This document shows, piece by piece, positions 46,443 to 58,968 of a DNA stretch of 64,000 bases (positions are counted from its first letter, which is position 1; each line of letters starts with the position of its first letter). The notes beneath the pieces were generated by a model that was not told the origin of the DNA, did no database searches, and was given only the letters and a program-made list of their open reading frames with translations. The translations under genes were made by a program, and so were the position numbers. Source of the stretch: Anaeramoeba flamelloides (lineage: Eukaryota > Metamonada > Anaeramoebidae); contig JANTQA010000057.1 of the NCBI GenBank assembly GCA_027625915.1, positions 10,416,001-10,480,000 of the forward strand, written 5' to 3'.

Positions 46443-49400
46443 ATGCACGAAGGCTCAGCTCTTTTAGAAGGAGGAGAAAGAATTATCTCTGACGAGACTA
46501 GTTTTTGGTGGAGTAAAGAAAAGTTATTTTTATTTGGGAGAAGAGTGAAGGTTTCGACCTATATTCAATTTTGGAAATATGTTTGGTTATTTGCGGCTGC
46601 ATTTTTTGGATCGTTTTTTGAATTTTGGATTCCTGATTGGATTATCTTTGAACAAATAAATCTAACAAATTATTTCAAAAATGCTTTTGGCTCATTTCTT
46701 GCTGGAATGATCACTTTGCTTGAACAAGTCAAATTCCACAAGCCACAAACTTATTTCTTGTAAACAACACTTGAATTTTCTTTTTGGTTTTCTGTTTATA
46801 TTGGTTTCTATTACACAATGATAAAATGCAAATAACAATTTATTGAATTAAAATTTTTCTTTTCACATTCTGGAAATTTGTTTGTGAATGGTCTTTGTTT
46901 TTTTCTTATTGTAATAGTTATGAGTCAATCACTGGATCACTTTGCTCGGTTATAACCACCTTTGGAAATGTTATTGAAGATTCAGGAACAGTACAATTTT
47001 TTTTTTCCTTTTTTTTTTTGTTTTTTTATTTGAACAGAACACACCTGAGTGAAAACTTCAAACAAATTATATTCTTTCTTTGATCATCTCTTTTCAAAGA
47101 AATAAAAAAAACTAAATACACCATTCTGATAAAATTCCTTAGATCGAAATCAGAAACATAACACTTGGTTAATTTAAACCAAAAAAAAAAACTAACAAAT
47201 TACGTCACAAAATGTAACCTTGACTTTCCTAAGACACTGTTTAGTGAAAATAAAATCTTTTCAAATTTGGTATTAAGTGAAATCAGCAAAGTTTTTATTC
47301 AAACCAAAAAAGACAAAAAGTATTGCAACTGTTTTAAATAAGTGTTTCCCGAAAGCTTTCTTGAAAGCGTTGGACAAACTGTAAAAAAAAGGTGATTATG
47401 ATCAAAAGAAGTCTCATTTATAAAACTCTTACTTGCCATCTTTTTTAAAACAGTAGTAATATTTTCTTCTTCTTTTTTTCATTCTCGAAAATATTGCAAA
47501 GAGTGTTGTATTGAACCACAAGTACCAACATTGAAGAGAAGTTTAATTTTTGTTCCGAAAATATTTCTTTTTTCTGATCACCTCCAAAATTATTCGTTCG
47601 TTTTTTATTTGATAAAATTTGATGATCATTTTATTATTGATATCTTCAAAAAGACTTTAAAAATTCAAACAATCGTTTTTTTATCTCTCCAATTGTGTTA
47701 ATAAACAGAAAAAGTGGGAAATTAAAACTGTCATTTTTTTGAGTTTTAATTAAGTTTGACTACCAATAGATTTTATTTACACCACAAAGTTTTTGAAGAG
47801 ATAATCGAAAGAATACTGAATAAATCTATAAAGTATTTTAATGGTTGTAGCTTGAAAAGAATTCGAAAAACACACAACAGCAGTTAATTATTTTAGCTAC
47901 AGTGGTGTAAATAACCCCTGCTGACAACCTTTAAACCTTTACAAAAATTTAATTTGTGTTTTTTTTTCAAGACTTGGGTATTAGAAGATAGAAAAGGCAC
48001 TTCGTCAGACTTGGATCAGATTTAAATTGACTTTAGAGGTTAGATCTTTGATTAATCGAAATTCTTCAATACTATTAAATGCTTATGTTTCAAAAATTTC
48101 TTTATATTGTTAAAATTTCTGAGATTGAATGCTTTTTTTATAAAAATTCAAAAAAAGAAATAGATCTTCATTTTTTGAAAAAAATTTCATTTTAATCTTT
48201 TTATATCCCTAAGCACCCCAAATAACCTAAAAACATTTCAAACAAAAATTTGAATTTGAAATGTTATCAAAGGATAATAAGATATAGAATTAATAAACAA
48301 ATATTTTAGAAAGAAAATTTTATAATTAAAAATTGTATAGTTAATTAAAATAAAAAAATAACTTGAAAAAAAAATTTCGATATTTGGGAAATTGTTTTTT
48401 TGGTAATTGTGATTTTATTATTTTTTCAAATTTTGTCAAAATAAATTTTTTTTTTTTTTTTGAAAAGTTTGTCTAGACATCAAAAACCTCTTAGTTTTAA
48501 TATTTAAAACACATCATACTTTACTGGAATTTTTTTGGGGACCCTTTGCACCCCAAAATTGCCTAAAATGCATGATTAAATAATTTATTCATTATAAAAG
48601 TTATTATAACATCACATAGAAAATTTGTTTTATCTACTGATTACTATTCAATATCAATATCTATATTAGATTCTAAATAATTTAAAAATAAAAAAAAATA
48701 TAAATTAAATTAGAAAAAAAATCAAATTTTTTTTCACCATTGTGAAAAAAATTTGGGTCATTAAAAAAAATTGGGTCAGTCAAAAATTTGTTTTCGTTTT
48801 TTAAATAGTAAATATTAGCTAAATAGTTTTTTGATCAAAGTAAAATTTTATGAACAAATTTTACATTTAATAAAAACCAAAGTCACTATCAATAATAATT
48901 TTCAAAGACAATATTATCTTGTTGCATTTTAACCCTTTGGAATTACTGTGGAACTCTAAAAAAAACAAAAATTTATTTTTAATTGTCAACTTTACTAAAA
49001 ATAAGAGAACTATTTAATAGGAAATCTTATAATCTATTAATCTAATAAGATATTTATCATTGTTAATGAACGCAAATTTATCACAGTTAATCTTAAATAT
49101 CCTTTTAAACCAAATTGAATTATAAAATCTTCCAAAAAAGCTGTTTTTTTGAAAGAGGTTGTTTTCCACTAATGTTTACAATCAAAACTTCAAAATACCG
49201 AAATATCAAGATTTCAGAAACCATTTAAATTCTTTAAATCCCCATAGACAAACCTTAATTTAAAACACTTATTAATTTTTGGTCTTCCCAAACAATGATT
49301 AACTTGATCTTGGAATGTAATCTAATAAAAAAAATCAACGTTTTTAGTAAAGTTTACAATTAAAAATAAATTTTTGTTTTTTAGAGTTCCACAGTAATTC

Positions 49401-52400
49401 CAAAGGGTTAAAATGCAACAAGATAATATTGTCTTTGAAAATTATTATTGATAGTGACTTTGGTTTTTATTAAATGTAAAATTTGTTCATAAAATTTTAC
49501 TTTGATCAAAAACTATTTAGCTAATATTTACTATTTAAAAAACGAAAACAAATTTTTGACTGACCCAATTTTTTTTAATGACCCAAATTTTTTTCACAAT
49601 GGTCATTGTAAAATTTGTAATTTTTTTCAACAAGATTTTTTTTCAAAAATTAAATGATTTGGCCAAAAGTTCGAGTCAGATTAATAATTGATTTTTTTTT
49701 TTTATTTTTTACAATTTTTTAATTTTTGACTTTTTAAAATCTAGACATAAAATAAACAATATTGTTGAATTAGAGACCATATATCAGAACTTATTTAACA
49801 AGATCTGTATTATTTTTTTAAGGAAAAATCCAATTATCGCCAATATATTATTCCTATTTTTACCAATAACAAAATGCAATAAAAAAAATTTGGTTTCCGA
49901 GATTATTTTATTATATTGGAATAATATTTAAGAGTTATTTTTTATTTTATTTTAAATTTAGGTATAAATATTTTATCGATTAAAAAGTAATTTATATTTG
50001 TTTTATTCCAATTTAATAAATTGAAATTATTTTACAATTTTTTTTTTTTTTTTGATTTTCAATTATTATCTATTGTTTAAATAAAAGTTTTAGAAAATTA
50101 ATCATATTAAAAATTTAATTTTGGCCTAAAGAAATAAATTTCATTTTTCTCTTAATTGGATATTTATTGAAATTTTATCTAAAAAAAAAAAATTAAATTT
50201 CAAAGTAATTTATTTTTTTATTTATTTTTTTTATCATAAAACTAGCAAAATTGTTTCCGTGGTTATTATTAATAAATTAATGTGTTGGGTTTTGAATTAC
50301 TATTAATGTAATAAAATTTCTGATTTAAAATAATAAAATAAAAATAAAAATCTTTAAAAAAAATGTAAAAATGAATAATTATTATTTTTTTTTCAATTTC
50401 AAAAAAAAATCAATAACTTAACTACTTTATCTTTGAACTATTTTGACTTTTTATTATAATTCAAATCTGGATTAAAGACAAATAAGAAAATTAATATATT
50501 AGTAGATCAATATCATTTTAAATCTAATTTAAAAAACTTGATTAAATTTAGGCAAATCCGGGGTGCTAAGGGATATATTCATAATTCTTTTTTAAAATTT
50601 ATTGAAAGAACATTATTTCACGTTTATTTGCTGTTGCCACCCCATTGATTTGTTTCTTTTATTTCTACAGTTCGCCAATATTTTTTTGCACGAGTTAAAT
50701 TTTTCTAATGGGTTAAAGCAAAAAACACGGGTTATCTACAGCACTGTAAATCCGAGACATAAGAATTACAAAAACCACTTACATTCCATTTTTCTGATAA
50801 ATTTAGGATATGTAACACATCTCTTAATTCGAACTTTTAATGATTACTCGATAATTTATATCTTTATCTGAAAAATTGGGATATATTTTCGAATTTTTGC
50901 TAATATTTTCAATTGATCAGAAAAATAGAATTTCAGGGTTATTTTGAAATTTACAGGTTTTATATTAAACGGTTAGTAAAGGTTCTGAGGATCTTTTCTT
51001 CTAAGTATAAAATAAATTATTTTTATTTTTTTTTTCGATAAAAAGAGTTTTTTTCTGAAAATTTGTATTGTTTTGGATTATTTTGTAAATTTCCAACTTA
51101 TAATAACCACAAAGTTGTAATTACGAGTAGTATTAAATTGCTGTGAAATTATTGAATTTCAATGAAATACTAATGCTCAAATATTCATTACTCTATGGAA
51201 TTCAAGTGTAATTGGATTAGGTTTTTCTATTAATTTAATAAAAAAAGTGAAACCAGGAAAAAAAGTTCAAAACGGTTTTTTAATTGGAAATCTTAACGAA
51301 ACCTAAAACGTAAAGTAAAGTTAATCAAAAGAAGAAACAAAAAAAAACTTCAAATAATAATCCATAATATTATTATCAACCAAATCAACAAATATAATGT
51401 AGATCTCCTTTTTTATCAAAATCCGAGAAGTTATTTGAAAGATCTCAAAAATAGACTAGTTTTTCAACAAATTTTTAATAATAGATCAATCAAAGAAAAA
51501 CCCTTGCCAAAAGATAATATTAAAAAAACTGTTATTCTGTTTAATCCCCCCCCCCCTTCTCTTTAACCAGTTATTATTTCTTATATTAATTGATCTTATT
51601 TTTTATTTTTATTAAGGTTTTAAATTAAAAATCTTATAGAACTTTTTTTTTCCATTTTTACTTTATTTTCCTAAATGATAAGGTCTATTTCTTAAAACTG
51701 AGTAAATCAGGTTTTAAAGCAGAACAAAAAAAAAAAAAAAATCAAAAAAACACCTTTTTAACCCAAAAAAAATATTTTAATCAAATAATAGAAGACCCTT
51801 GAAGCCTAACTAACAATGACAATTTGTTTTTACATTGTATCATACAGATTAAATTGTGGCATACATCCTTAAAATTACCTTGAGAATTCTTTCACAGTAC
51901 TATTTTTAAAAATGGATCTATTTAATGTAGGTTTGGGAAAATAAGGAAGGAATTCATATTCTTAATACTCTAAATAAAAAAATAAATCATATTGTGGAAT
52001 TATGAATAAAAAAAACCCCATCCTCTCCATATTTAGTTTTTTTGAAGTCTACTATTGATTTTCAGATCCATAAATTAAAATTATTGAATAAAGATTTAAT
52101 CAAAATCTTAAGATAATCTTGACACCCAACAACATCCCCACAGCATTTGAAGGTACTTTACGACATCATGAACATATGAAACACCCAGTTAACTCAAATA
52201 CCCACCCCCCAGCCAGAAATGAAAAATTCGCTTATTATTAAGAGTAAACCAAACAAAGATAATTTAAAAATAAAAGAAATAATAATCTTTTAGATTAGAG
52301 TGAACATTTCTAAAAGAAATAACTGAACAAAGAAAATAAAATCTTCCAAAAAATTAAAATGATAAAAAAATTTTTTTACCCCTTTCATTAGTAACGTCTC

Positions 52401-55400
52401 GTGTACAATTCCCCAGTTTCTTTGAAAATTAAAATTGTTAACAATAGGATTTTTTACTTGTAAATGTATTTATTTCAAAGAAATTACAAATCTTGAATTT
52501 TCTAAATGTTAATTTGGAGTTTTCAACCATTTTTATTTCAAATTGACTTTTTTTAAAAAAAAAAGAAAAGAAAAAGACATTTAGAAAAAAAAAAGAAAAA
52601 AAAAATTGAATAAAAAAGGCTATAAACTTATAATTTGACAAAATTAGAAAAAATGATTTTGATTTATTGAATTGAAAATGTATTTTGAAAAAATTCAGGA
52701 TTAAACTCATAGAATCTGCTCTATTTATTCAATGATCCTGAAGCTTTAGGCGCCAAAAGAGTTTATAAAATTATAAAAAAATCAAATTTAGTACTAATTT
52801 TTACAAGTTTCAAACTTAACAATTAGCCAAAATGCTATCCGAATAATACATTTTCCAACCAAAAGTACCCAGTTTCAGTGAATGATTTACATATGTTCAA
52901 ATGATTTGAATATATATTAGAAGAAAAAAATTTGTTTTAATAATTCAAAATTATACTCATTTTTTCAGATTTTTGATTCTTTTTTTCTCATTTTGATTTT
53001 TTTTTTGAAGCATAATTCATTTGTAAATTTTTTTTTACTGCAAATCGATATCTACTTGTAAAAACAAGTTATTTAAAGATTATTTAAACAATGATAATTA
53101 TTATTGAGAAATAATATTGATTTCTATTGGAATTTTATTTGATCTTCAACAGGGGATCAAAATGAACATTGATGTTTTTCTCAATAATGGGATTTCATTA
53201 AGAATTTTAGTTTTTTTTTAATTATTAAGACAATATATTAGGATTTTTTAGATTTAATTCACAGGGATATCACTATACTTTGATGTATATTATCCTAATT
53301 ATTTCTTTTTTTTTTGTTCTTCAAAGGCAAAATATATAAAATAATTGATATCTGAAAAAAATTTTTTTTGGGCAACAATGACTGAAACAAAGTTTATCCA
53401 AAATAAAAAAGACTTTATCACATTTATGAAGAAATAAATAGAGATAAAAATGTAATTTTTATACCGATTATTATAAAAAAGGAATCATTTTTTTTTTTTT
53501 TTTTTTTTTTTTGTAATTAAAAAAGATATAAAATTAATAGAATAAAATGAAAAATGTAAATTTCAAAAAAAAATAGAGAATAATTTAGATAAAAGAGTTA
53601 TCAGTAGAAGGGATATTTGAAAAAAAAAATAATTTTATTAATTAAATGTTTTGACAATAAAATGTATTATCGCCCTTTGAACAACCATTTTGGGATAAGG
53701 TTAGGGAATCGTGATTAATTCAACTTTATCACAAGAAATCATAAAATCGTGATCAATCGAAACAATTCGGATAATTCACAAAAATGTAAAATAAAGAAAT
53801 TTATTTTTTTTTTACTTAAAAACAATCCTTTCTTTTCATTTTTTTAAAATTAATAAAACTACAATACCATATGAATATTCTGATCAAACAAAAAAAGGAA
53901 AGTGAAAAAAAAAAAATAAAATTGAATTTACAATTTAAACACTTTTAAAAGCAATATCATTTTTTTTTTTTAAACAGTTGATTAAGAAAAAAGATATAAA
54001 GGAACATTTTCATATGTATTAGTGACTAATTAAAAAAAAATAAACTAAAACCTTTTTGTCTTATTTAAAAGCATGAAGAAAAATAAAAATAAAAATAAAA
54101 ATATACGTTGAATCCCCCCCCCCCCCCCCCCTTTTTTTTTTTTTTGTGTGTGTGTGTGTGCGTGTGTGTGTGTGTGGGGGGGATTTCTGAAATGATATTT
54201 AATATTATTCAAGAAAAAAATATAATTTTACTTTAAAAATTTAAAATCTTCAAATATATTTAATTTCTAATAAAAAAAGCAATTACAAATACACCCATGG
54301 GGATGCCCTGCGATTTTATTTGGAAACCTAATTTGCAGTTTTATTTTCAGGAAATTTGGTAAATATTTAGCTCGGAAATTTAATAAAGATGTTTCTTATG
54401 CTTATAAAATGAAAAAACTGGATGACGAAGATAATAGAATTTTATTTGAGTTTTCCTTAGCACAACAAAATAGTTTAAAAGAAAATCAATTATTCCCAGA
54501 ATTCGAAAATAATTTTTCGGGGGAACACGATTATCAAAATTTCCTCGAAAAAGAAAATGAATTACACTCGAATAATGAAAATATAACACCTTTAAAAAAA
54601 ATTAAAAAGCGCTTCAAAATAAATAAAATGAAAAAGCGAGAACATAAGAATTATCTTGAAAATGAAATCTTAAAAAGAAGAAATTTGAAAATCTATCAAA
54701 AGCACATCGAAAAAAAGGCAAACCAAAAATTTTTAAATTCTTCTTTAAAACTGGAGATGTATCACAAAATTATTTTAATTATATGTTTCACTCTCCCGAT
54801 TATTAATATACCCCTGGTAAAGATTTCGAAATATTTCCCAACTGATGTCGACAAATCCAATAAAAAGTTGGAATTTTATTATTATATTATGTTTTTTTGG
54901 AATGTTGTTGGGGTTTTTGCTGGTAGATTTATTTCTGGTTCCTCTTCAAAATGGAATGTTCAATGGGGTACTTTTAGAGTTAACATGGTTAGTGTGATTT
55001 TTATTGCCTTGTAAGTTTTTTTTTTAAAATTTATTTTATTTTTCCTCTTTTTACTTGTGTTTCATAATTTGAGATAATATATATATATATATATTTCTAT
55101 ATTATATATTTTTTATTATCAATGGCTATATTTAATCAATAGGGCACATAATTTATTAAAATTTAAGGGGTATATTTCACAATCATTCCAATTTATTATG
55201 ACTGTAAAATATTTTATTAGTGATTTTTGTGGCTCGGAATCTGGATGGGCAATTTTAATAGAAGAAACTGCTACACTTTACGAAGCACCAATTCCAAAAA
55301 AAATACCAATGAGGAATTTGACAATGAATTTGTTTTTTGGGTTTATTGTATATATTTTTTTAGTTTGGATTATTCAAATTACCTTCTTTTTCCAGTCATT

Positions 55401-55407
55401 AGAATAA
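46443..55407 (+). CDS. FEX: two-domain fluoride export channel, FEX/CrcB family (4 exons)
   Basis: FEX proteins are eukaryotic plasma-membrane channels that remove toxic fluoride. They consist of two fused CrcB/Fluc domains. The exons I infer are 46443-46759, 46918-46990, 54280-55010 and 55143-55407, which join in phase to 462 codons. Domain 1 has YFKNAFGSFLAGMITLL (the VNxxGSFLxG helix) and ITGSLCSVITTFGNVIED (the GFCGxxTTFS motif). These are followed by AILFGNLICSFIF and the GKYLARKF end of the fourth helix. A charged linker of about 120 residues then leads to domain 2: FFWNVVGVFAGRFIS, WGTFRVNMVSVIFIAL, and FISDFCGSESGWAILIEE in the place of GFCGxxTTFS. So the second Phe-box motif is degenerate. 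Intron 2 is 7,289 bp and full of nested repeats. The third acceptor (AAAAAAAG|CAA) is weak and was chosen for frame. Family call from motif order and two-domain layout. Confidence 0.75.
47325..47457. mobile_element. short inverted-repeat element, ACTGTTTTAAA family, copy 2
   Basis: ACTGTTTTAAATAAG on the left pairs with CTTTTTTAAAACAGT-type sequence on the right, about 125 bp apart. Similar in size and ends to 34155-34282. It lies near the 5' end of the large FEX intron. Confidence 0.55.
47895..48206. repeat. dispersed repeat family B, left half of a split copy
   Basis: Aligns with about 6925-7232, sharing GAGGTTAGATCTT and GTTTCAAAAATTT. The alignment breaks exactly where the CCCTAAGCACCCC end of the inserted element begins and resumes at 50573. 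Confidence 0.65.
48207..50572. mobile_element. 2.37-kb inverted-terminal element inserted in repeat B
   Basis: The left end CCCTAAGCACCCC and the right end GGGGTGCTAAGGG form 13-bp inverted termini with one mismatch, flanked on both sides by ATAT as a possible target duplication. The interruption of repeat B, compared with the intact copy at 6920-7480, fixes both borders independently. Inside there is no long open frame, so the element is non-autonomous or worn. A second end-like sequence, CCCTTTGCACCCCAAAATTG, lies at about 48542, suggesting nested or tandem relatives. A long palindromic element occupies 48736-49603. Confidence 0.78.
48736..49603. mobile_element. long-palindrome element with ~265-bp inverted arms
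   Basis: The left arm 48736-49001 and right arm 49341-49603 are near-perfect reverse complements, beginning ACCATTGTGAAAAAAATTTG and ending in its complement. Only a few mismatches or small indels are visible over about 265 bp. The loop is about 339 bp and shows no coding frame. Arm identity is much higher than for the other inverted-repeat elements here, which suggests youth or active pairing and correction. It is nested inside the 2.37-kb element, which is inside the FEX intron. Confidence 0.9.
50573..50850. repeat. dispersed repeat family B, right half of a split copy
   Basis: Aligns with about 7233-7480, sharing AATTCTTTTNTAAAATTT, TTCTTTTATTTCNACAGTT and GAGTTAAATTTT-like blocks. Similarity fades after about 50800. 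Confidence 0.6.
51239..51653. mobile_element. MITE-like element, GGAAAAAAAGTGAAAC family, copy 2
   Basis: Aligns over its length with 23953-24352: CTTCAAATAATAATCCAT, GATCAATCAAAGAAAAA and the A-run followed by CTGTTATT are shared. It contains a run of about 13 C near 51547 not present in the other copy. Non-coding, inside the FEX intron. Confidence 0.78.
52190..52460. repeat. dispersed repeat family E, copy 1
   Basis: Aligns with about 63440-63700: GAAATAATAA, then GTAGAGTT- or TTAGAGTG-like and AAATAAAAT blocks, and ATTGTTAACAAT- or ATTATTAACAAT-like sequence at the right. Non-coding. Confidence 0.5.
52560..52715. repeat. dispersed repeat family D, copy 2
   Basis: Aligns with 40250-40400, most clearly at AAAATTAGAAAAAATGATTT and the following 60 bases. 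Confidence 0.45.
54114..54182. repeat. compound microsatellite C18-T14-(GT)n-G7
   Basis: Eighteen C, fourteen T, about fifteen GT units with one CG interruption, then seven G. It ends about 97 bp before exon 3 of the FEX gene. It is the most GC-rich simple sequence in the window and supplies a strong pyrimidine tract within the intron end. Confidence 0.95.
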
Positions 55408-57649
55408 AAAGTTTAATTATACCTTTTATTGTATTACATATAAACAAAATAAAATAATTAATATTTTTTTATTTTTTTTTTTAAATTGTTGTACCTTTGG
55501 AAAAGCAACCTATTTATTAAATGTTTGAATCTCAGTCGAAAAATATTTATATGCTCTTTACCTTATAGCATATTCTTTATCTGAATCCATTTTATCATAT
55601 TTATTTATTAAGAAAGAAGGGGGTTAATAAAAACAAAAACAGTTGAAAGATAAAGACTGAAACATAATAATAAAAAACAAAAAAAAAATTCAACAATATA
55701 TGATTAATAATTGTTATAGCCTGATTAAAAAATTGTATTTTTGGAACCAGATGTTCTATTGTTTTTTATATAACTGTTTTTAGTATTTATAATTTTTTAT
55801 TTTTAGTTTTACTTTCTTACCTTATATTTTACATCAATAAGAGGATTGATAGAAAATTCCTGAAAAGTAGAATAAATTTCACAATTTTTATTCGTATATG
55901 TAAATTTTTTTTTAATGTTATTATAGAGAATGACTTTTAGAATTATTTTTTAATAAATTTTTATATTTTTTTTCTATTTAATTTTGAGATATTTATATCT
56001 TTTACAGGACCAAATATAGTTATTATGTAATCATAGTATTAAAAATATTGATCAATTTTTAATCATTTTTTTTTAACTTATTATTTTTATTAAAATTTAT
56101 TATTTATGAAACATATGGCATATATTCAATTCACATATAAAACTTTTGAAATTTTCGAAATGTGGTCATGGGTTTATTTTTTTTTATTTTTTTTTTTTAA
56201 AGTTAAAGTTTTTATTTTTAATGATTTTAGAATATTGGTTTATTTTGAATTTTAATTATTTATTTTTATATATAGTGTCACTTTAACAGATTCTGGTTTT
56301 TGTTTCAAAGTATAATATATTATTAATTAAATTGTTTAAAAAATATTTACCTCAAATAGATATATTGATAGATTTGAGAAGATTACAAATAAAGTAATAA
56401 ATTTATCGATTAAATGGGTTTTACAGGATTCGTTCCTGAAAGGTAAATAAATTAATTGATCGAGTTAAATCAGTTTTTTTACCTGTAACTAGTTTTTTTG
56501 TTCAATTTGAGACTTTTCGAATTAGATCAAATATTTTTTATTAACTAAAAAAAAAAATAGGAAAAAAAAAAAAAAAAAAATAGAAAAACAAATAAAACAG
56601 AAAAAAACCAAACAATCAAATCAAAATTTTGCCAAAAATATATTTATAAAACCTGGGAAATTCAACTTATGATCTAAAAAAATACCTTCTAATTTGATTC
56701 TCTTTAACCAATAATTAGAAATAAGGTCTTAATTATTCCTGTGAAGGGTTTAGATAACAAATGATAAATATATTGATATACATTAAATATTATTTTTCAA
56801 TTTTTTAAAGATTTTCAAATAAATAAAAGGAATTCAAATTAATAATTCTAATAAATAATAATAATAATATATATTATCAAACAACTAAATTAAAAATAAT
56901 AGTTATCGGTTTATTGTCTCAATATTAGAAAAAAGAATATTACTTTAGTCATTAAATTTCAAGAAATTTAATAAATAATTGTGAATAAAATAAATGATCA
57001 TTTTTTTCAGATCTTCAATGGATTCAATATTGGATTTATTTTTATTGTATTTTTACAATAAAATAAAAGATTAAATGTTATTTATTCATAAAGACTCTCT
57101 GAAATTACTAAAAGTGAGATTTCATAAAAAAAAAAAAAAAAAAAAAAAATCTTTTTGTGAAAATTTTCGTTTTCCATCTTTATCCAAAAACCAAAACAAA
57201 AAAGGGAGCTAGAACTTTTGACAGAAAATTTAATTGAGAAAAGTGAAATTTATTAAAAATCATATTTATCTACAAAAAAGTTGATAAATGAAGTTGTGTA
57301 AATTGTTTTAATTGTATCTATGAATAAATAATTACTAAATTACCTTATGTGATGGTGGGTAAAAAGAGTTAGTAGTCCCTTAAATAAGATTAAAGTTTGA
57401 AAGATATTTATTAAAAAAATAAGTATTGATTTTTTAAACTTTTTATTGACAAATACCCTTTTTAAAAGTATTAGTTTTAGACTCATTAAAAGTGAGATTT
57501 CATGATAATAAAAAATGTTTTGTAGATTGTATTTTTTCTTTTTAAGAGGGTAAGTACATTTTTCAAATTTTGAGTGCCACCATTTATATTAAATTTAATA
57601 ATCCAAATCATTTATTTAACCAAAAATATTGATATTTTATTAAAATATT
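55408..57649. other. intergenic, no gene seen
   Basis: 3' flank of the FEX gene and AT-rich sequence with a 23-base A run near 57127. No gene or paired repeat was recognised. Confidence 0.45.
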
Positions 57650-58720
57650 ATGTGAGGGTCTCCTTATTATAAAATATTTACATAGAAATTTAAAAAACGG
57701 GAATTAAAAAAAAATGACAAAATTGTACAAGAAAAAATAAATAAAAATCATTTATTTCCTGATCTTATGAATAAAATGTGATAAAATTATTTATTCTTGA
57801 TTTAATTTTGTTATTAATTCTTGATGGAAATACTTTTGTTTGTTAAATTTTTGATTAACAAATTACTTTAAATTTCTAAAGTTATTTTCAAAATGAATTT
57901 AAACATATTATTTTTATTTAGTTTATCTAATTCTAGTTTTGTTATGAAAATAGTATTTTTTTTTAAATTCCTTCCCTCAAAATAATAAATATTTAGTGGA
58001 CAAATTTTTTTGGATTTGATAATTATTTATTTTTCTGATTCAATTGGAAACTCAAAATAATTGGGAATTTGATTGAAAATTATTCTATATTTTTTATTTA
58101 TTTTGGGTTGAATATTTTGTAACTCTTTTTTGATCCATGTAATTCAGCCCCCTTTACTATAATTTTTGAAATAATATTGTTTTGTTTGGTTTGGTTTGAC
58201 AAAATTATTTGTATAAAGAATCTTGGAAAAAAAATTTTTAAAAACAGTTTTACTTTAAAATAATATTAAATAGTAATGGGGGGGTACAAGAGGTATATTT
58301 ATTGTTTGTATTTCTCCATGTTGCAAAGAAAAAAAAACAAATCTTTGAAAATAAACTTTTGTCGATTTTTTTTTCAATTATTGATTTTTAAAAATTTATA
58401 TGGAAAGGCGATCTATCTTGTTTGGTCTTCTATGATAAAATATTTGTTTCAAATATACACCTTTTCGGGTCTATTTTTTTGGGTTTAATCTTTGGTTAAT
58501 TTTACTCGTCTGTATAAAAAAAATTTCTATATCCAAAACCAAATTAAATAAAAACAAAAAAAATAATCAAAAAAATGTTCAAAAAATCGAAAAATTAATG
58601 GTTAAACTCTGAATTACTATGAGTTCTCTCCCTTTTCACAAATAGAGCAGTAAATGAGATTTTGTTTTCCAAGTTTCTATAACTGGTGGCACATAAAAAC
58701 GAATATTTTTCAGTAATCTT
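57650..58720. repeat. ~1-kb dispersed repeat, copy 2
   Basis: Aligns with 690-1760 in the same orientation. The block near 58400-58500 (TATGGAAAGGCGATCTATCT, CACCTTTTCGGGTCTATTTT) is the clearest. The minus-strand reading shared with copy 1 is interrupted by stops here. Confidence 0.6.
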
Positions 58721-58968
58721 CACGAAATTAAAATTTTTCAAACAATAAAATGTAATTAATTCCTTAAAATCTCAAAGATTAAAATAAATAATGGCTCAAT
58801 CGTTTTTACTGAGAAATAATGGGGAAAAAAGTAAATCTTTGATAAAGGTTCACTCATTTCTCAAAAGTTGATATAGTAAGTTTTCTATCAGGTTTAATTG
58901 TATAAATGTGAAAAAAAGTTTATTACATTAGGGAAAAAATATTAATCAGAGTTACTAAATTTTTTCGA

